Assembly (NCBI GenBank): GCA_023251915.1
Contig: JAHEXW010000012.1
Span: 1-52,285 of the forward strand
Direction: 5' to 3'
DNA: 52,285 bases
Origin: Actinomycetes bacterium
Lineage (GTDB): Bacteria; Actinomycetota; JAHEXW01
This document shows, piece after piece, positions 6,826 to 15,331 of this stretch. The notes beneath the pieces are model-generated. The model was not told the origin of the DNA, searched no databases, and saw nothing but the letters and a program-made list of their open reading frames with translations. A program made the position numbers and the translations under genes. Every line of letters starts with the position of its first letter. The stretch's first letter is position 1.

Positions 6826-8982
6826 TTAAAGATTCGTGCGCACGCGGTCTTTTAGCTCGGCCGCCTTGCCAATGTTCCAGGTCGGCACCTTAGAATAGTA
6901 GCCGACGATCCGCGTGATGCCGTAGACGTTGGTTGAATCGCAGCGCGGGCAGACCTCTTTCAAGCCGCGGCTGGAGGTTCGGCAGTCCTCACACACCGTG
7001 AATTCGGGTGAAAACGCGATCTGCTCCGCCTCGGTCTGGGTAAACGTCTTCATGACAAAGGCTTGGACGGCCTTCGGATCCGGTTGGTTTTCGCCCAGCC
7101 AGATATGAATAATGGCCCCCGCTTCGATCAACGGGTGGAACAAGCTTTGCTGGCGGACGCGCTCGATGTAATCTACCGGCGCGTCGGCCGCCAAGTGGAT
7201 GGAGTTCGTGTAGTAGAAGTTGTCGTCCAACAGCGAACCCTTCAGCACCTTCGCGGTTTCTGCCGGAAAATACTTCATATCCAGCTTGGCCAGACGATAT
7301 GCCGCCGATTCGGCCGGCGATTCCTCTAGAACCATCTTGAACCCGTATTTCTCGCTCAGCTTCTTGCATTCCAGATTCATATATGCGGTGACCTTGAGTC
7401 CGAATCTGAGCGCCGCCTCACTCTCATGCAGCTGTTTGCCTATGTGCGACTCAACAAGCTCGTTTAACCCGATCAGTCCGCACAGATAGGTCAGCCGGTC
7501 CATTTTCAGATAGGGCTCGCCGTCTTGCGTGGCGCTAAACATATAGAGCGGTCCTTGCTCTTTGAGGTTAATAAGCTGTGTGATGAATTCCTTCTTTTGG
7601 ACGTGCGCCTTGGCCACGAGCTCCATTGCTTTCGAGATTTCCTCGAACAGCCTGGCGTCATCGCCGTGGGCTTTATAGGCCATGCGGGGCAGGTTGAGAG
7701 TGACGTTTTGCAGGGCCGAGAAGCGCATCTTCTCCGGCGTTTTGGTTTCCCTGATGTCCTCTTCGCCCAGCTTTAGCTTCAAGCGGCAGCATTGCGACAC
7801 GGTAACGCTCTCGCCCCGGTCGAAGACAAAGTACGTAATCCCCTGCTTCGAGGCGACGGCGCAGGCCTGTTCCAGGAAGGATTCATGCCCCGGCGTTTCA
7901 AACAGCTTGTTGTTGATGTGCAGCAGCGGTTTTGGAAAGACAAACGTCTTGCCGGTTACGTCCCCTTCCATATAGACGTCGAATAAGGCGCGCAGGAAGG
8001 TGTTGGCTTCCTCCTCGAAATCCTTATACTTCAGGCAGTCATCGCTCGGTTCGTCCTGGTACACTATCTCTCCGTCAATGCGGCGCATATAACGGCCACC
8101 CGGTCCGATCGCGGGTGTCTCCTCGAAGTGCTTCGGTACGCCGTAATACAGGTTGAAGTCGGTGAATGTCACCTGGGCGCCACGGCTGCCCGCTAGCTGG
8201 TTGAACTCGAAAATCAACATTTGCGCGAGCTGGCGCATGCGGTCATACGACAATCCCATCAACAGCGGCGCGAAGAAGACGTTTACGGCTTCCCAGCCGA
8301 CCGCTCCGGCGTAGTGCGACTGCAACGTCGAGGCCATCTTGACCATGTGTCCGATGAGCACCTCGGGATGCTTTGCGGGTTTGGAGATGGAAGTGATGTT
8401 CGGCAGGCTCAGGCCGTACCTTTTGATGTATTCCAGCGAATGCCCGCCGCAGTAGGGCCGGACAATGAAACCAAGATCATGTAAGTGAATGTCGCCGATC
8501 ATGTGGGCCGAACCGACGTCTTCACTAAAGACCTTGCGCAGGGCGAATTCTTTTAAAATGGTTTCGGCCAACGTCAGGTTGATTGATTCCGGGTTGTGCG
8601 TCGTATTGCTGTTTTCTTTGTTGGCGTTGAATATGATCTGCTCTACGTCGTACATCGGCAAACCTAGGTGGCTGTGCCTCTTGTGCATCATGGGCAGGTT
8701 GCGTTCCAGGAGTTCGATATCGATCAGCTCGCGGATTATGCTGGTGGTAACCCGCCGGAAATTGCTTTCAAGGATCTTGTTCTCGACCGCCTCCGCCAGC
8801 TCTTCCGCCAGTTCGGCGCTGGCCCCGGTCTCCAGGACCAGGGAGTTGACGATCTTGGCGCGATCCCACCCGTTTATCTCGGCCTTGCTGGCCGTCGAGA
8901 CCATCAAAGCGATGTCGGTGGCGTCACCTTCCCGAACCGCACTCTTAATTACACTGATACTGCTTGCCGCTGCACTAGTCAT
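6826..8982 (-). CDS. nrdD: Anaerobic (class III) ribonucleoside-triphosphate reductase
   Basis: NrdD reduces ribonucleoside triphosphates to deoxynucleotides without oxygen, using a glycyl radical. The 718-aa protein has an N-terminal ATP-cone (about residues 5-95), the allosteric activity switch. A long catalytic barrel follows, then a zinc site made by CEDC and CPRC near residue 660. The glycyl radical loop near the end reads RIVGYYSKV. The ATG at 8982 has a GGAGG upstream, and nrdR ends 17 bases before it. No intein is present. Confidence 0.95.
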   Translation of the reverse strand: MTSAAASSISVIKSAVREGDATDIALMVSTASKAEINGWDRAKIVNSLVLETGASAELAEELAEAVENKILESNFRRVTTSIIRELIDIELLERNLPMMHKRHSHLGLPMYDVEQIIFNANKENSNTTHNPESINLTLAETILKEFALRKVFSEDVGSAHMIGDIHLHDLGFIVRPYCGGHSLEYIKRYGLSLPNITSISKPAKHPEVLIGHMVKMASTLQSHYAGAVGWEAVNVFFAPLLMGLSYDRMRQLAQMLIFEFNQLAGSRGAQVTFTDFNLYYGVPKHFEETPAIGPGGRYMRRIDGEIVYQDEPSDDCLKYKDFEEEANTFLRALFDVYMEGDVTGKTFVFPKPLLHINNKLFETPGHESFLEQACAVASKQGITYFVFDRGESVTVSQCCRLKLKLGEEDIRETKTPEKMRFSALQNVTLNLPRMAYKAHGDDARLFEEISKAMELVAKAHVQKKEFITQLINLKEQGPLYMFSATQDGEPYLKMDRLTYLCGLIGLNELVESHIGKQLHESEAALRFGLKVTAYMNLECKKLSEKYGFKMVLEESPAESAAYRLAKLDMKYFPAETAKVLKGSLLDDNFYYTNSIHLAADAPVDYIERVRQQSLFHPLIEAGAIIHIWLGENQPDPKAVQAFVMKTFTQTEAEQIAFSPEFTVCEDCRTSSRGLKEVCPRCDSTNVYGITRIVGYYSKVPTWNIGKAAELKDRVRTNL

Positions 8983-8999
8983 CTTGTAAAACTCGCCTC

Positions 9000-9482
9000 C
9001 TAAAGCGCGCCGGCTCTGCCCGAAGCCGAATGGTTATTCTGTACCGTTTCTATTTCCTGGACGAACTCATGCACGTCCTTAAAGTCTTTATAGACCGAAG
9101 CGAACCGAACGTACGCCACGGTGTCGATATCCTGCAGGTGCCGTAGCACCATCTCGCCGATCTCGTCAGACGTTATTTCCTGTTTGAACTGGTTGCGGAT
9201 CTCGTTTTCGATGTCAGTCACGACCCGCTCCAACACGTTGCGGGGCACTTCCCTTTTTATAGTGGCTCGCAACAACCCCGCTTGGATCTTAGACGGGTTG
9301 AAAGGTTCACGTTCGTTGTTCCGTTTGACCACGGTGATCGGTATATCGTCGATCTTCTCGAACGTGGTGAACCGCTTCTCGCACTGCAGACATTCGCGTC
9401 GGCGGCGGATGGAATCCCCTTCCTCCGTCGGCCGGGAGTCTATTACTTTACTGTCTGCGTCTCCGCAATAAGGGCATTTCAT
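9000..9482 (-). CDS. nrdR: Transcriptional repressor NrdR
   Basis: NrdR senses nucleotides and represses ribonucleotide reductase genes. The N-terminal zinc ribbon begins MKCPYCGDADSKVIDSR and closes with CLQCEKRF. It is followed by an ATP-cone (about 50-140) like that of NrdD. I moved the start from 9542 to the ATG at 9482, because NrdR proteins begin exactly at MKCPYC and because this puts both NrdR boxes upstream of the gene. The protein is then 160 aa, the usual size. It is the first gene of the operon it is predicted to control. Confidence 0.94.
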   Translation of the reverse strand: MKCPYCGDADSKVIDSRPTEEGDSIRRRRECLQCEKRFTTFEKIDDIPITVVKRNNEREPFNPSKIQAGLLRATIKREVPRNVLERVVTDIENEIRNQFKQEITSDEIGEMVLRHLQDIDTVAYVRFASVYKDFKDVHEFVQEIETVQNNHSASGRAGAL

Positions 9483-9505
9483 AGCTTCTCCCACCTGACC
9501 TGCAA

Positions 9506-9521
9506 TCACAATATTTTGTGA
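9506..9521 (-). promoter_or_regulatory. NrdR box 2 (downstream of -10)
   Basis: The palindrome TCACAATATTTTGTGA matches the NrdR box consensus acaCwAtATaTwGtgt at all the strongly conserved positions. It lies just downstream of the predicted -10 of nrdR. It is 33 bp from the second box, about three helical turns, which is the known tandem arrangement for NrdR operators. Confidence 0.85.
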
Positions 9522-9531
9522 CCGCTTTACT

Positions 9532-9561
9532 ATGATAACCACTAGATATTGTGGTTGTCAA
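9532..9561 (-). promoter_or_regulatory. Sigma70-type promoter of the nrdR operon
   Basis: On the minus strand, TTGACA (9556-9561) and TATCAT (9532-9537) are separated by 18 bp. The two NrdR boxes overlap the spacer and the start region. Confidence 0.75.
9539..9554 (-). promoter_or_regulatory. NrdR box 1 (between -35 and -10)
   Basis: CCACTAGATATTGTGG matches the NrdR consensus core and sits inside the spacer of the predicted promoter. Binding here would block RNA polymerase directly. With box 2 it indicates that the operon nrdR-nrdD-trx-nrdG-GGDEF-dut is autoregulated. Confidence 0.85.
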
Positions 9562-9603
9562 CGGGATTGTGAAAATATTATCGCGGCCGTTCAGAGGCGT
9601 GAG

Positions 9604-9617
9604 CGAACATGTGTTTG
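9604..9617. promoter_or_regulatory. LexA (SOS) box upstream of lexA
   Basis: CGAACATGTGTTTG is a one-mismatch match to the Gram-positive/actinobacterial SOS box CGAAC-N4-GTTCG. It overlaps the -35 of the predicted lexA promoter, so lexA should be autoregulated. Confidence 0.8.
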
Positions 9618-9644
9618 CTTATCTAGTTTACCATGTGCTACAGT
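9615..9644 (+). promoter_or_regulatory. Predicted lexA promoter
   Basis: TTGCTT (9615-9620) and TACAGT (9639-9644) are separated by 18 bp. The -35 overlaps the SOS box, and the start site would be about 40 bases before the GTG of lexA. Confidence 0.6.
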
Positions 9645-9688
9645 AATGGCAACAATTATCGGCCACGCTCCAACCGGGAGGTCAAGCA

Positions 9689-10315
9689 GTGGAACAGGAT
9701 AAACTTACCAAGCGGCAAAAGGAAATCCTGAAGTTCATAATCGGCGAAGTCAGATTGCACGGCTATCCGCCTTCCGTGCGCGAGATCGGCACCGCCGTGG
9801 GCCTGTCTTCGTCATCCACTGTGCATGCCCATTTGACCAATCTCGAGCGCAAGGGTTATTTGAAGCGAGGGCAAGCACTGCCCCGCGCCATCGGCGTTCT
9901 TAAGGACCAGGGCGGCGCGCTAACCCCCGACAACGGCCGGGTCAGGGACATCCCCTTGCTGGGTCGCATCGCGGCCGGAGAGCCGTTGCTGGCCGAAGAG
10001 AACATTGAAGAGTACATCCCCCTGCCGGCTGATTTTGCGGGAGACCGGGAGAGCTTTTTGCTGCAGGTGCGTGGGGAGAGTATGATCGAGGCCGGTATTC
10101 TGGACGGCGATTACGTTGTCGTCCGCCGGCAACAGATTGTCGAGAACGGCGAGATCGCGGCGGTATTGCTGGATGATTCGGCCACGGTTAAGCGTTTCTA
10201 TAAGGAACGAAATCAATACAGGCTAATGCCCGAGAATCGCACCATGAGCCCGATCATTACTAAAGAGGCCGCTGTGCTGGGTAAGGTAATCGCGGTATTA
10301 AGGCACGTCAACTAG
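9689..10315 (+). CDS. lexA: LexA, SOS-response repressor
   Basis: LexA binds SOS boxes and cleaves itself when stimulated by RecA filaments. The 208-aa protein has an N-terminal winged helix (about 1-70) and a C-terminal S24 peptidase domain. The cleavage site Ala-Gly is in GRIAAGEP. The nucleophile serine is in RGESMIEAG and the lysine base in SATVKRFY. The GTG start has GGGAGG eight bases upstream. Its stop overlaps the convergent hflX stop by eight bases, leaving no room for a terminator between them. Confidence 0.95.
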   Translation: MEQDKLTKRQKEILKFIIGEVRLHGYPPSVREIGTAVGLSSSSTVHAHLTNLERKGYLKRGQALPRAIGVLKDQGGALTPDNGRVRDIPLLGRIAAGEPLLAEENIEEYIPLPADFAGDRESFLLQVRGESMIEAGILDGDYVVVRRQQIVENGEIAAVLLDDSATVKRFYKERNQYRLMPENRTMSPIITKEAAVLGKVIAVLRHVN

Positions 10316-11429
10316 CCTGGCGCGCCAGGAGCGTTACTAGGCTATCTAGGCCCTCTCCGGTTTTCGCGGACACAAATGCGGCGTCCGGGTATTCCAACCG
10401 TAAGCGCTTCAAGACGTTCTTGTCGGCGCGGTCTATCTGATTAAACACGGTCAGCACGGGCCTGTCCGCCGCTCCAATCTCAACCAATACCTGCTCTACC
10501 GCTTCCACCCGCCCGATCCAGTCGGGGTCCGCGACGTCCACAACGTTGAGCAAGAGGTCAGCCTCCCTCACGCCATCCAGCGTCGAGCGGAACGCCGCGA
10601 CCAGCTCATGAGGTAAGTTCTTGATAAACCCGACTGTGTCGCTAAGCACGACGTTCTGCCTCGCCCGCGGCAGCGGCAGTTTCCGGGTTGTGCTATCCAG
10701 GGTAGCAAAAAGCATGTCCTCGACCAGCGCATCCGCTCCGGTCAGCTTGTTCAAAAGACTCGACTTGCCGGCGTTGGTGTATCCCACCAGGCAAACCTCG
10801 AATATTCCCTGGCGCCGTCGCCGCTTGGATTGGGTCTGTCGCACGCGGGCCAGATGCTCCAGTTCCTTCTTTAGGTGTCTTATGCGCGCCTGGATACGAC
10901 GTCGGTCGATCTCCAGTTTCTGTTCGCCCTTGCCGCGCCTAGTGCCGATGCCTCCCCCGATCCGGGACATCTCGACGCCTCGGCCGCGCAGCCGCGGCAG
11001 CCGATATTGGCTCTGCGCCAGCTCAACTTGGATGACCCCCTCGTTGGAGACGGCATGGCGAGAGAAGATGTCCAATATCAATCCTGTCCGATCAATGACG
11101 CGCAGGCCGGTGGCGTCTTCCAAATTACCCTGCTGTCCGGGCGTAAGCGGTTCGTTGAATATGATCAGGTCGGCGTCCAAGGATTTGGCCAGATGCCCTA
11201 GTTCTTCGGCCTGGCCGGATCCGATGAACGTCTTGGGATGTATCGCGTCCCGCCGTTCAATCACAGATTCGACGACGACGCCGCCAGCGGTTTCGGTCAG
11301 GCGGGCCAGCTCGGCCAGTGCGGCGGCGGTTTCCTCTTCGCTTGTGCGGGGCAAGCGCATCGCCACAAGGACAGTTCGCTCCTTAGAGGTGCTGTTTGAT
11401 TCGCTCAAGAGCCTCCTCGAGACGGTCAT
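10308..11429 (-). CDS. hflX: GTPase HflX
   Basis: HflX is a ribosome-associated GTPase that splits stalled ribosomes. The N-terminal HflX domain contains RVIDRTGLILDIFSRHA and RIGGGIGTRRGKGE. The G domain has G1 GYTNAGKS and G3 DTVGFIKNLPHELVAAF. The 373-aa ORF starts at 11429 and overlaps dapL by 47 bases. A TTG at about 11408 behind GAGGAGG is another possible start. The family N-terminus aligns at ERTVLVAM, so either start gives a complete protein. It is the last gene of the long minus-strand operon. Confidence 0.92.
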   Translation of the reverse strand: MTVSRRLLSESNSTSKERTVLVAMRLPRTSEEETAAALAELARLTETAGGVVVESVIERRDAIHPKTFIGSGQAEELGHLAKSLDADLIIFNEPLTPGQQGNLEDATGLRVIDRTGLILDIFSRHAVSNEGVIQVELAQSQYRLPRLRGRGVEMSRIGGGIGTRRGKGEQKLEIDRRRIQARIRHLKKELEHLARVRQTQSKRRRRQGIFEVCLVGYTNAGKSSLLNKLTGADALVEDMLFATLDSTTRKLPLPRARQNVVLSDTVGFIKNLPHELVAAFRSTLDGVREADLLLNVVDVADPDWIGRVEAVEQVLVEIGAADRPVLTVFNQIDRADKNVLKRLRLEYPDAAFVSAKTGEGLDSLVTLLARQAS

Positions 11430-12537
11430 CCTTAACCGTCAGCGAGATGCGAATATAGCCTTCGCCGTGCGGGCCGTAAGCGTTTCCGGGAGGCACTACT
11501 ACCCCGGCCTGCTCCAGCACCAAGTTGGCGAACGATTCGGACGTGTGACCGTCCGGTACGGGCACCCAGACAAATACCGTACCCTTGGGGCGATTAACGT
11601 CCAGTCCGATTGCGCCCAGCGTATCAACTACGATGTCGCGACGCCGGCGGTATATCTCGACCATCTCAGCCACACAATCTTGCGGGCCGTCCAGGGCGGC
11701 GATGCCTGCCAGCTGAACGGCGTTAAAGATGCCGGAGTCGACATTCGTTTTGACACGGCCCATCGCCTCAATGACCTTGGCGTTACCGGCGACCCAGCCG
11801 ATGCGCCAGCCTGTCATGTTATAGGTTTTGCTCAGGCTGTTGAACTCGATAGCGACGTCCTTGGCACCCGGCACCTCGAAGATGCTGGGCGCGCGATAAC
11901 CGTCGAACGTGATTTCCGAGTAGGCGAAATCGTTGGCGATCACGATGTTGTTGTCGCGCGCGAACGCAACGGCCTCCTCGTACAGGCCGGGCTTCGCGAT
12001 CGCCGCTGTCGGATTGTTGGGATAGTTCATCAAGGCCAGCTTGGCACGATCCAAATCGGCCGCGCTGATGTCTGAAAATCGCGGATTAAAATCATTTTCC
12101 ACCGTCAGCGGCATAAAGCGCGCCTCCCCGCCGGCCAAAATCGCTCCAGTTTGATAAACAGGATATCCCGGGTCGGGAATCAAAGCGGCGTCGCCCTCGT
12201 CCAGCAAGGCCAAGAACATATGGGCCAAGCCTTCTTTGCTGCCGATCAGGGGCAGAATCTCCGAGTCGGGATCAAGATCGACACCGCGCCGTTTATACGA
12301 CCGGGCAATCGCCTCGCGAAAAGCGGGCATGCCGTAATACGACGGGTAACGATGATTGACCGGATCTTGGGCGGCTGCGCACAGCTCATCGATAACGTGT
12401 TGGGGAGTAGCCTCGACGGGGTCGCCTATCCCTAAACTTATGACGTCGACCCCGGCCGCTTTCTTGGCGGCAATCTTGCGATCGATCTCAGCGAAGAGGT
12501 ACGGCGGCAGTTGCTCTATTCTTCGGGTGAATTCCAT
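11383..12537 (-). CDS. dapL: LL-diaminopimelate aminotransferase-like class I/II aminotransferase
   Basis: The 384-aa PLP enzyme begins with RIEQLPPYLFAEIDRKIAAK, typical of the DapL group. The PLP lysine is in NSLSKTYNMTGWRIGW, and the family NYPNNPT motif is present. DapL converts tetrahydrodipicolinate to LL-diaminopimelate in one step. The epimerase gene dapF lies two genes upstream, which supports this assignment. The start overlaps the HIT gene by 22 bases. A general alanine- or aspartate-type aminotransferase remains possible, because these subfamilies are close. Confidence 0.82.
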   Translation of the reverse strand: MEFTRRIEQLPPYLFAEIDRKIAAKKAAGVDVISLGIGDPVEATPQHVIDELCAAAQDPVNHRYPSYYGMPAFREAIARSYKRRGVDLDPDSEILPLIGSKEGLAHMFLALLDEGDAALIPDPGYPVYQTGAILAGGEARFMPLTVENDFNPRFSDISAADLDRAKLALMNYPNNPTAAIAKPGLYEEAVAFARDNNIVIANDFAYSEITFDGYRAPSIFEVPGAKDVAIEFNSLSKTYNMTGWRIGWVAGNAKVIEAMGRVKTNVDSGIFNAVQLAGIAALDGPQDCVAEMVEIYRRRRDIVVDTLGAIGLDVNRPKGTVFVWVPVPDGHTSESFANLVLEQAGVVVPPGNAYGPHGEGYIRISLTVKDDRLEEALERIKQHL

Positions 12538-13004
12538 GCTTTAACCAGCCTTTCGTATGTCTCGTCCAGGGCTTCCGATATGACCTTTGTGTCAGTAAGA
12601 ACCGGCATGAAGTTGGTGTCTTGACGCCAGCGCGGCACTACGTGAACGTGGACGTGGTCGCCGAACCCGGCGCCGGCCGCCTCTCCGATGTTTAAGCCCA
12701 CGTTATACCCGTCGGGGTTAAAGGCGAGACGCAGGGCTCGCGTCGCTTGGGTCGTAAGATCAATCAACTCATACGCCTCGTCGCCGTTCAGTGCCTCCAA
12801 CGAGGCGGCGTGCTTGTACGGCGAGATCAACATATGGCCGCCCTGATAAGGGTATAGATTCAGCATTACAAACGCTAGGCGGCCGCGGTGAATAATATAG
12901 TTTTCTCGGTCTTTATCCGTGGCCGGTTTAACGCAAAATATGCAACCGTCCGTGTTGCCGGCGGCGATGTATTTCATTCTCCAGGGAGCCCAGAGCGGTT
13001 TCAT
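12516..13004 (-). CDS. HIT family hydrolase (Ap4A phosphorylase/hydrolase-like)
   Basis: HIT proteins act on nucleotide phosphoester bonds such as those in Ap4A. The catalytic triad HVHVHVVPRW (HxHxHxx) is near residue 110. An N-terminal CIFC pair forms part of a zinc site. I use the ATG at 13004 (MKPLWAPWRMKYI) in place of the track start at 13079. It overlaps the dapF stop as ATGA and matches the N-terminus of actinobacterial relatives. The protein is 162 aa. The exact substrate is not given by the sequence. Confidence 0.88.
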   Translation of the reverse strand: MKPLWAPWRMKYIAAGNTDGCIFCVKPATDKDRENYIIHRGRLAFVMLNLYPYQGGHMLISPYKHAASLEALNGDEAYELIDLTTQATRALRLAFNPDGYNVGLNIGEAAGAGFGDHVHVHVVPRWRQDTNFMPVLTDTKVISEALDETYERLVKAWNSPEE

Positions 13005-13852
13005 AAGATACTGCCAATCGTTCCCGTAAACACCAAGGCGGCGTCGCCGGTAATATAGACGTGACCGCCTTCGGCCCATTCGACCGCCAGGTCTCCGCCC
13101 ATCAGGCTTACTCGCGTAACCCTATCCGTCAGTCCCGCCAGGCTGGAGGCGACCACAGCGGCCGCCGCGCCGGTCCCACAGGCGGTTGTCTCCCCCGCCC
13201 CGCGTTCCCACACGCGCAGGCGCAAACCGGCGCGTGAGGTAACTTGAACAAATTCGACGTTCGTCCGCTCCGGAAACGCTTCATCGTTCTCAATTAGCGG
13301 ACCAAAGCGAGCGACATCAGCCTGGGATATGTCGTCTACAAACGTAACTACATGCGGATTGCCCATCGACAGAGCGGTAACTTCCAGACTCGCGCCATCC
13401 ACAACAAGACGCTCTCGTACGGCCTCGCTGGCCGGTCCGGTCATCGGAATTGAGGCACGCTCAAAAGACGGTGCCCCCAAGTCGACCCGAATAGTCTCCG
13501 CGAGCCCGTCGTTTTCGGTGACGATCTCAATTGCGCGCAGGCCTGCTTTTGTTTCAATCAACATCTCTGTTTGGCGCGCTAACCCCGTATCAAAGGCATA
13601 TTTGGCGGCGCAGCGGATTCCGTTGCCACACATCTCGGCTTCTGTCCCGTCGGAATTCAATGTTCGCATGAGAAAAGCCGCCGCCGTGCTGGGTTGCAGC
13701 AGCAATATCCCGTCCGCCCCGACACCCCGCCGTCTGTCGCAGACCTCGCTGATCTCGGCCGGCGTCAGGCTGATTCGTCCCGTTCGGTCGTCAATAATAA
13801 CGAAGTCGTTGCCCAATGCTTGAGCTTTAGTAAACGTAAGAGGCAGAATCAT
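13001..13852 (-). CDS. dapF: Diaminopimelate epimerase
   Basis: DapF interconverts LL- and meso-diaminopimelate, giving the lysine and peptidoglycan precursor. Both catalytic cysteines are visible, in AEMCGNGIRC and in ETTACGTGAAA. The N-terminal FTKAQALGNDFVIID is the family signature. The length of 283 aa is normal. Both ends overlap neighbours by four bases (miaA upstream, HIT downstream), which shows translational coupling. Confidence 0.95.
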   Translation of the reverse strand: MILPLTFTKAQALGNDFVIIDDRTGRISLTPAEISEVCDRRRGVGADGILLLQPSTAAAFLMRTLNSDGTEAEMCGNGIRCAAKYAFDTGLARQTEMLIETKAGLRAIEIVTENDGLAETIRVDLGAPSFERASIPMTGPASEAVRERLVVDGASLEVTALSMGNPHVVTFVDDISQADVARFGPLIENDEAFPERTNVEFVQVTSRAGLRLRVWERGAGETTACGTGAAAAVVASSLAGLTDRVTRVSLMGGDLAVEWAEGGHVYITGDAALVFTGTIGSIL

Positions 13853-14817
13853 GATATTTCGGAAAACACCTTTCGATAGCGGTCGCGGATTATTAATTCT
13901 ACCTTATCCGCCAGATCCACCGCACCCTCGCCCGCCTTAGCTTCGACCCATTCGATCCGCGCGTCGGCCCGAAACCAAGTCATCTGTCGCTTGGCGTAGT
14001 GTCTAGTGGCCAGCCTTATACGTTCGATTGTTTGCTCCAGCGAGGCCAGGCCCATCAGGTGGTCGCGAAGCTCGCGATATCCGAGTGCCTGCCCGGCCGT
14101 TCGGCTGATCGAGCGGCCGCCGTAGAACAATGTTTCAGCTTCTTGCACCCAACCTCGTTCAATCATTTTGATTGTCCGGACGTCGATGCGCCGCCACAAT
14201 TCGTCTTTCGGATAAGACACGCCGATCGCGACTGTATCCGCCAAATAACGGCGCTTCTTGAATGAACCAGCCGCCTCGCTGAACTTGCGTCCCGTGAGTT
14301 CGTAGACTTCCAAGGCGCGGATTGTCCGGCGGACATTGTTGGGATGAATCGACATGGCGGCGGACGGATCCACTTCCCCAAGCTTCTTGTGCAGGTTATA
14401 GGCGCCTAGCTCATCCGCTTCCGCCTGGAGTCGCTGACGTATGGCGTTTGTCGTGTCGGTTGCGGGAAACGTCATGTCGTCCAACGCGGCACTGACATAC
14501 AGGCCGGTCCCACCGGTAACCAACGGCAGGCGTCCGCGAGCGGTAATATCGTAGATCGCGGCTCGCGCCAACGGCTGATATTGTGCGGCGCTGAATTCTT
14601 CCGTCGGTTCGACGATATCGATCAGGTGATGTGGGATTTGACGTCGCAGGGCTTCAGGCGGCTTCGCGGTTCCGACGTCTAGCCCGCGATAGACCATCAT
14701 GCTATCAGCCGACACTATCTCGCCTTCCAGCCGGCGCGCAATCTCGATTGCGATGGCGCTTTTGCCGGAAGCGGTCGGGCCGACGATTGCGGCGACGAGT
14801 TGAGCCGGCCTGTTCAT
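13849..14817 (-). CDS. miaA: tRNA dimethylallyltransferase
   Basis: MiaA adds a dimethylallyl group to A37 of tRNAs that read UNN codons. The P-loop GPTASGKS is at residues 13-20. DSMMVYRGLDVGTAKP, GGTGLY and TRHYAKRQMTWFR are the conserved family blocks. The protein is 322 aa, the usual size. The stop overlaps the dapF start by four bases, and the gene starts six bases after the AMMECR1 gene. Confidence 0.95.
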   Translation of the reverse strand: MNRPAQLVAAIVGPTASGKSAIAIEIARRLEGEIVSADSMMVYRGLDVGTAKPPEALRRQIPHHLIDIVEPTEEFSAAQYQPLARAAIYDITARGRLPLVTGGTGLYVSAALDDMTFPATDTTNAIRQRLQAEADELGAYNLHKKLGEVDPSAAMSIHPNNVRRTIRALEVYELTGRKFSEAAGSFKKRRYLADTVAIGVSYPKDELWRRIDVRTIKMIERGWVQEAETLFYGGRSISRTAGQALGYRELRDHLMGLASLEQTIERIRLATRHYAKRQMTWFRADARIEWVEAKAGEGAVDLADKVELIIRDRYRKVFSEIS

Positions 14818-14823
14818 GGTGAT

Positions 14824-15330
14824 TTAGCGCCGCCGTTCGACAGTGAAACGGTACAATTGGACCGGTTCATCCGGTCCGATTCCGCCCTTTTGGCGGCAGA
14901 CAGCTATCTGTTCGGCGGGCGTATCGATTCCTTCTAGATCCGGAAGCAGCAATCCCCGCCGTCCGCCGCACTCGACAATGCAGCCGAACCGCCGCGGATC
15001 TAGCGCATCGGGACCGGGGGCTGGCTCCGGCTTACCCAAAATGTCGACGGAGTACGATATCTCCGGCAGCTCAACCGGGTCAATCGGCGAGAAACGCGGG
15101 TCTTGCGAGGCCGCCAGTACGGCGCTGCTGATAATCTCGGCTGCGGCGCTCGGTTCAGTGGGACCGATCGTGCCGATACAACCTCTAAGCTGGCCGCCTT
15201 CCTTGAGGGAGACGAAAACGCCGGCAGGCTCCAGGAGCCTCTCGGGCACGTCGTCCGGCACTTCAATCGTATGGCCGGTTCGCACGTAGTTCTCTACTGC
15301 CCGGCGGGCTAACTCTGCTTCGTATTCCAT
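14824..15330 (-). CDS. AMMECR1 domain protein
   Basis: This 168-aa protein is a single AMMECR1 domain, recognised by LRGCIGTI near residue 49 and by SQDPRF. The biochemical function of the domain is not settled. In many prokaryotes it occurs with a Memo-like protein and a radical-SAM protein (the AmmeMemoRadiSam set), but neither partner is in this window. It lies between the MerR gene and miaA, with gaps of 1 and 6 bases, so it is in the operon. Confidence 0.85.
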   Translation of the reverse strand: MEYEAELARRAVENYVRTGHTIEVPDDVPERLLEPAGVFVSLKEGGQLRGCIGTIGPTEPSAAAEIISSAVLAASQDPRFSPIDPVELPEISYSVDILGKPEPAPGPDALDPRRFGCIVECGGRRGLLLPDLEGIDTPAEQIAVCRQKGGIGPDEPVQLYRFTVERRR

Positions 15331-15331
15331 G

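Noticed and set aside
10621-12075. 484-aa plus-strand ORF
   Set aside because: It is the antisense shadow of hflX and dapL, which have full family motifs. The translated sequence is rich in Ser, Arg and Pro and has no domain.
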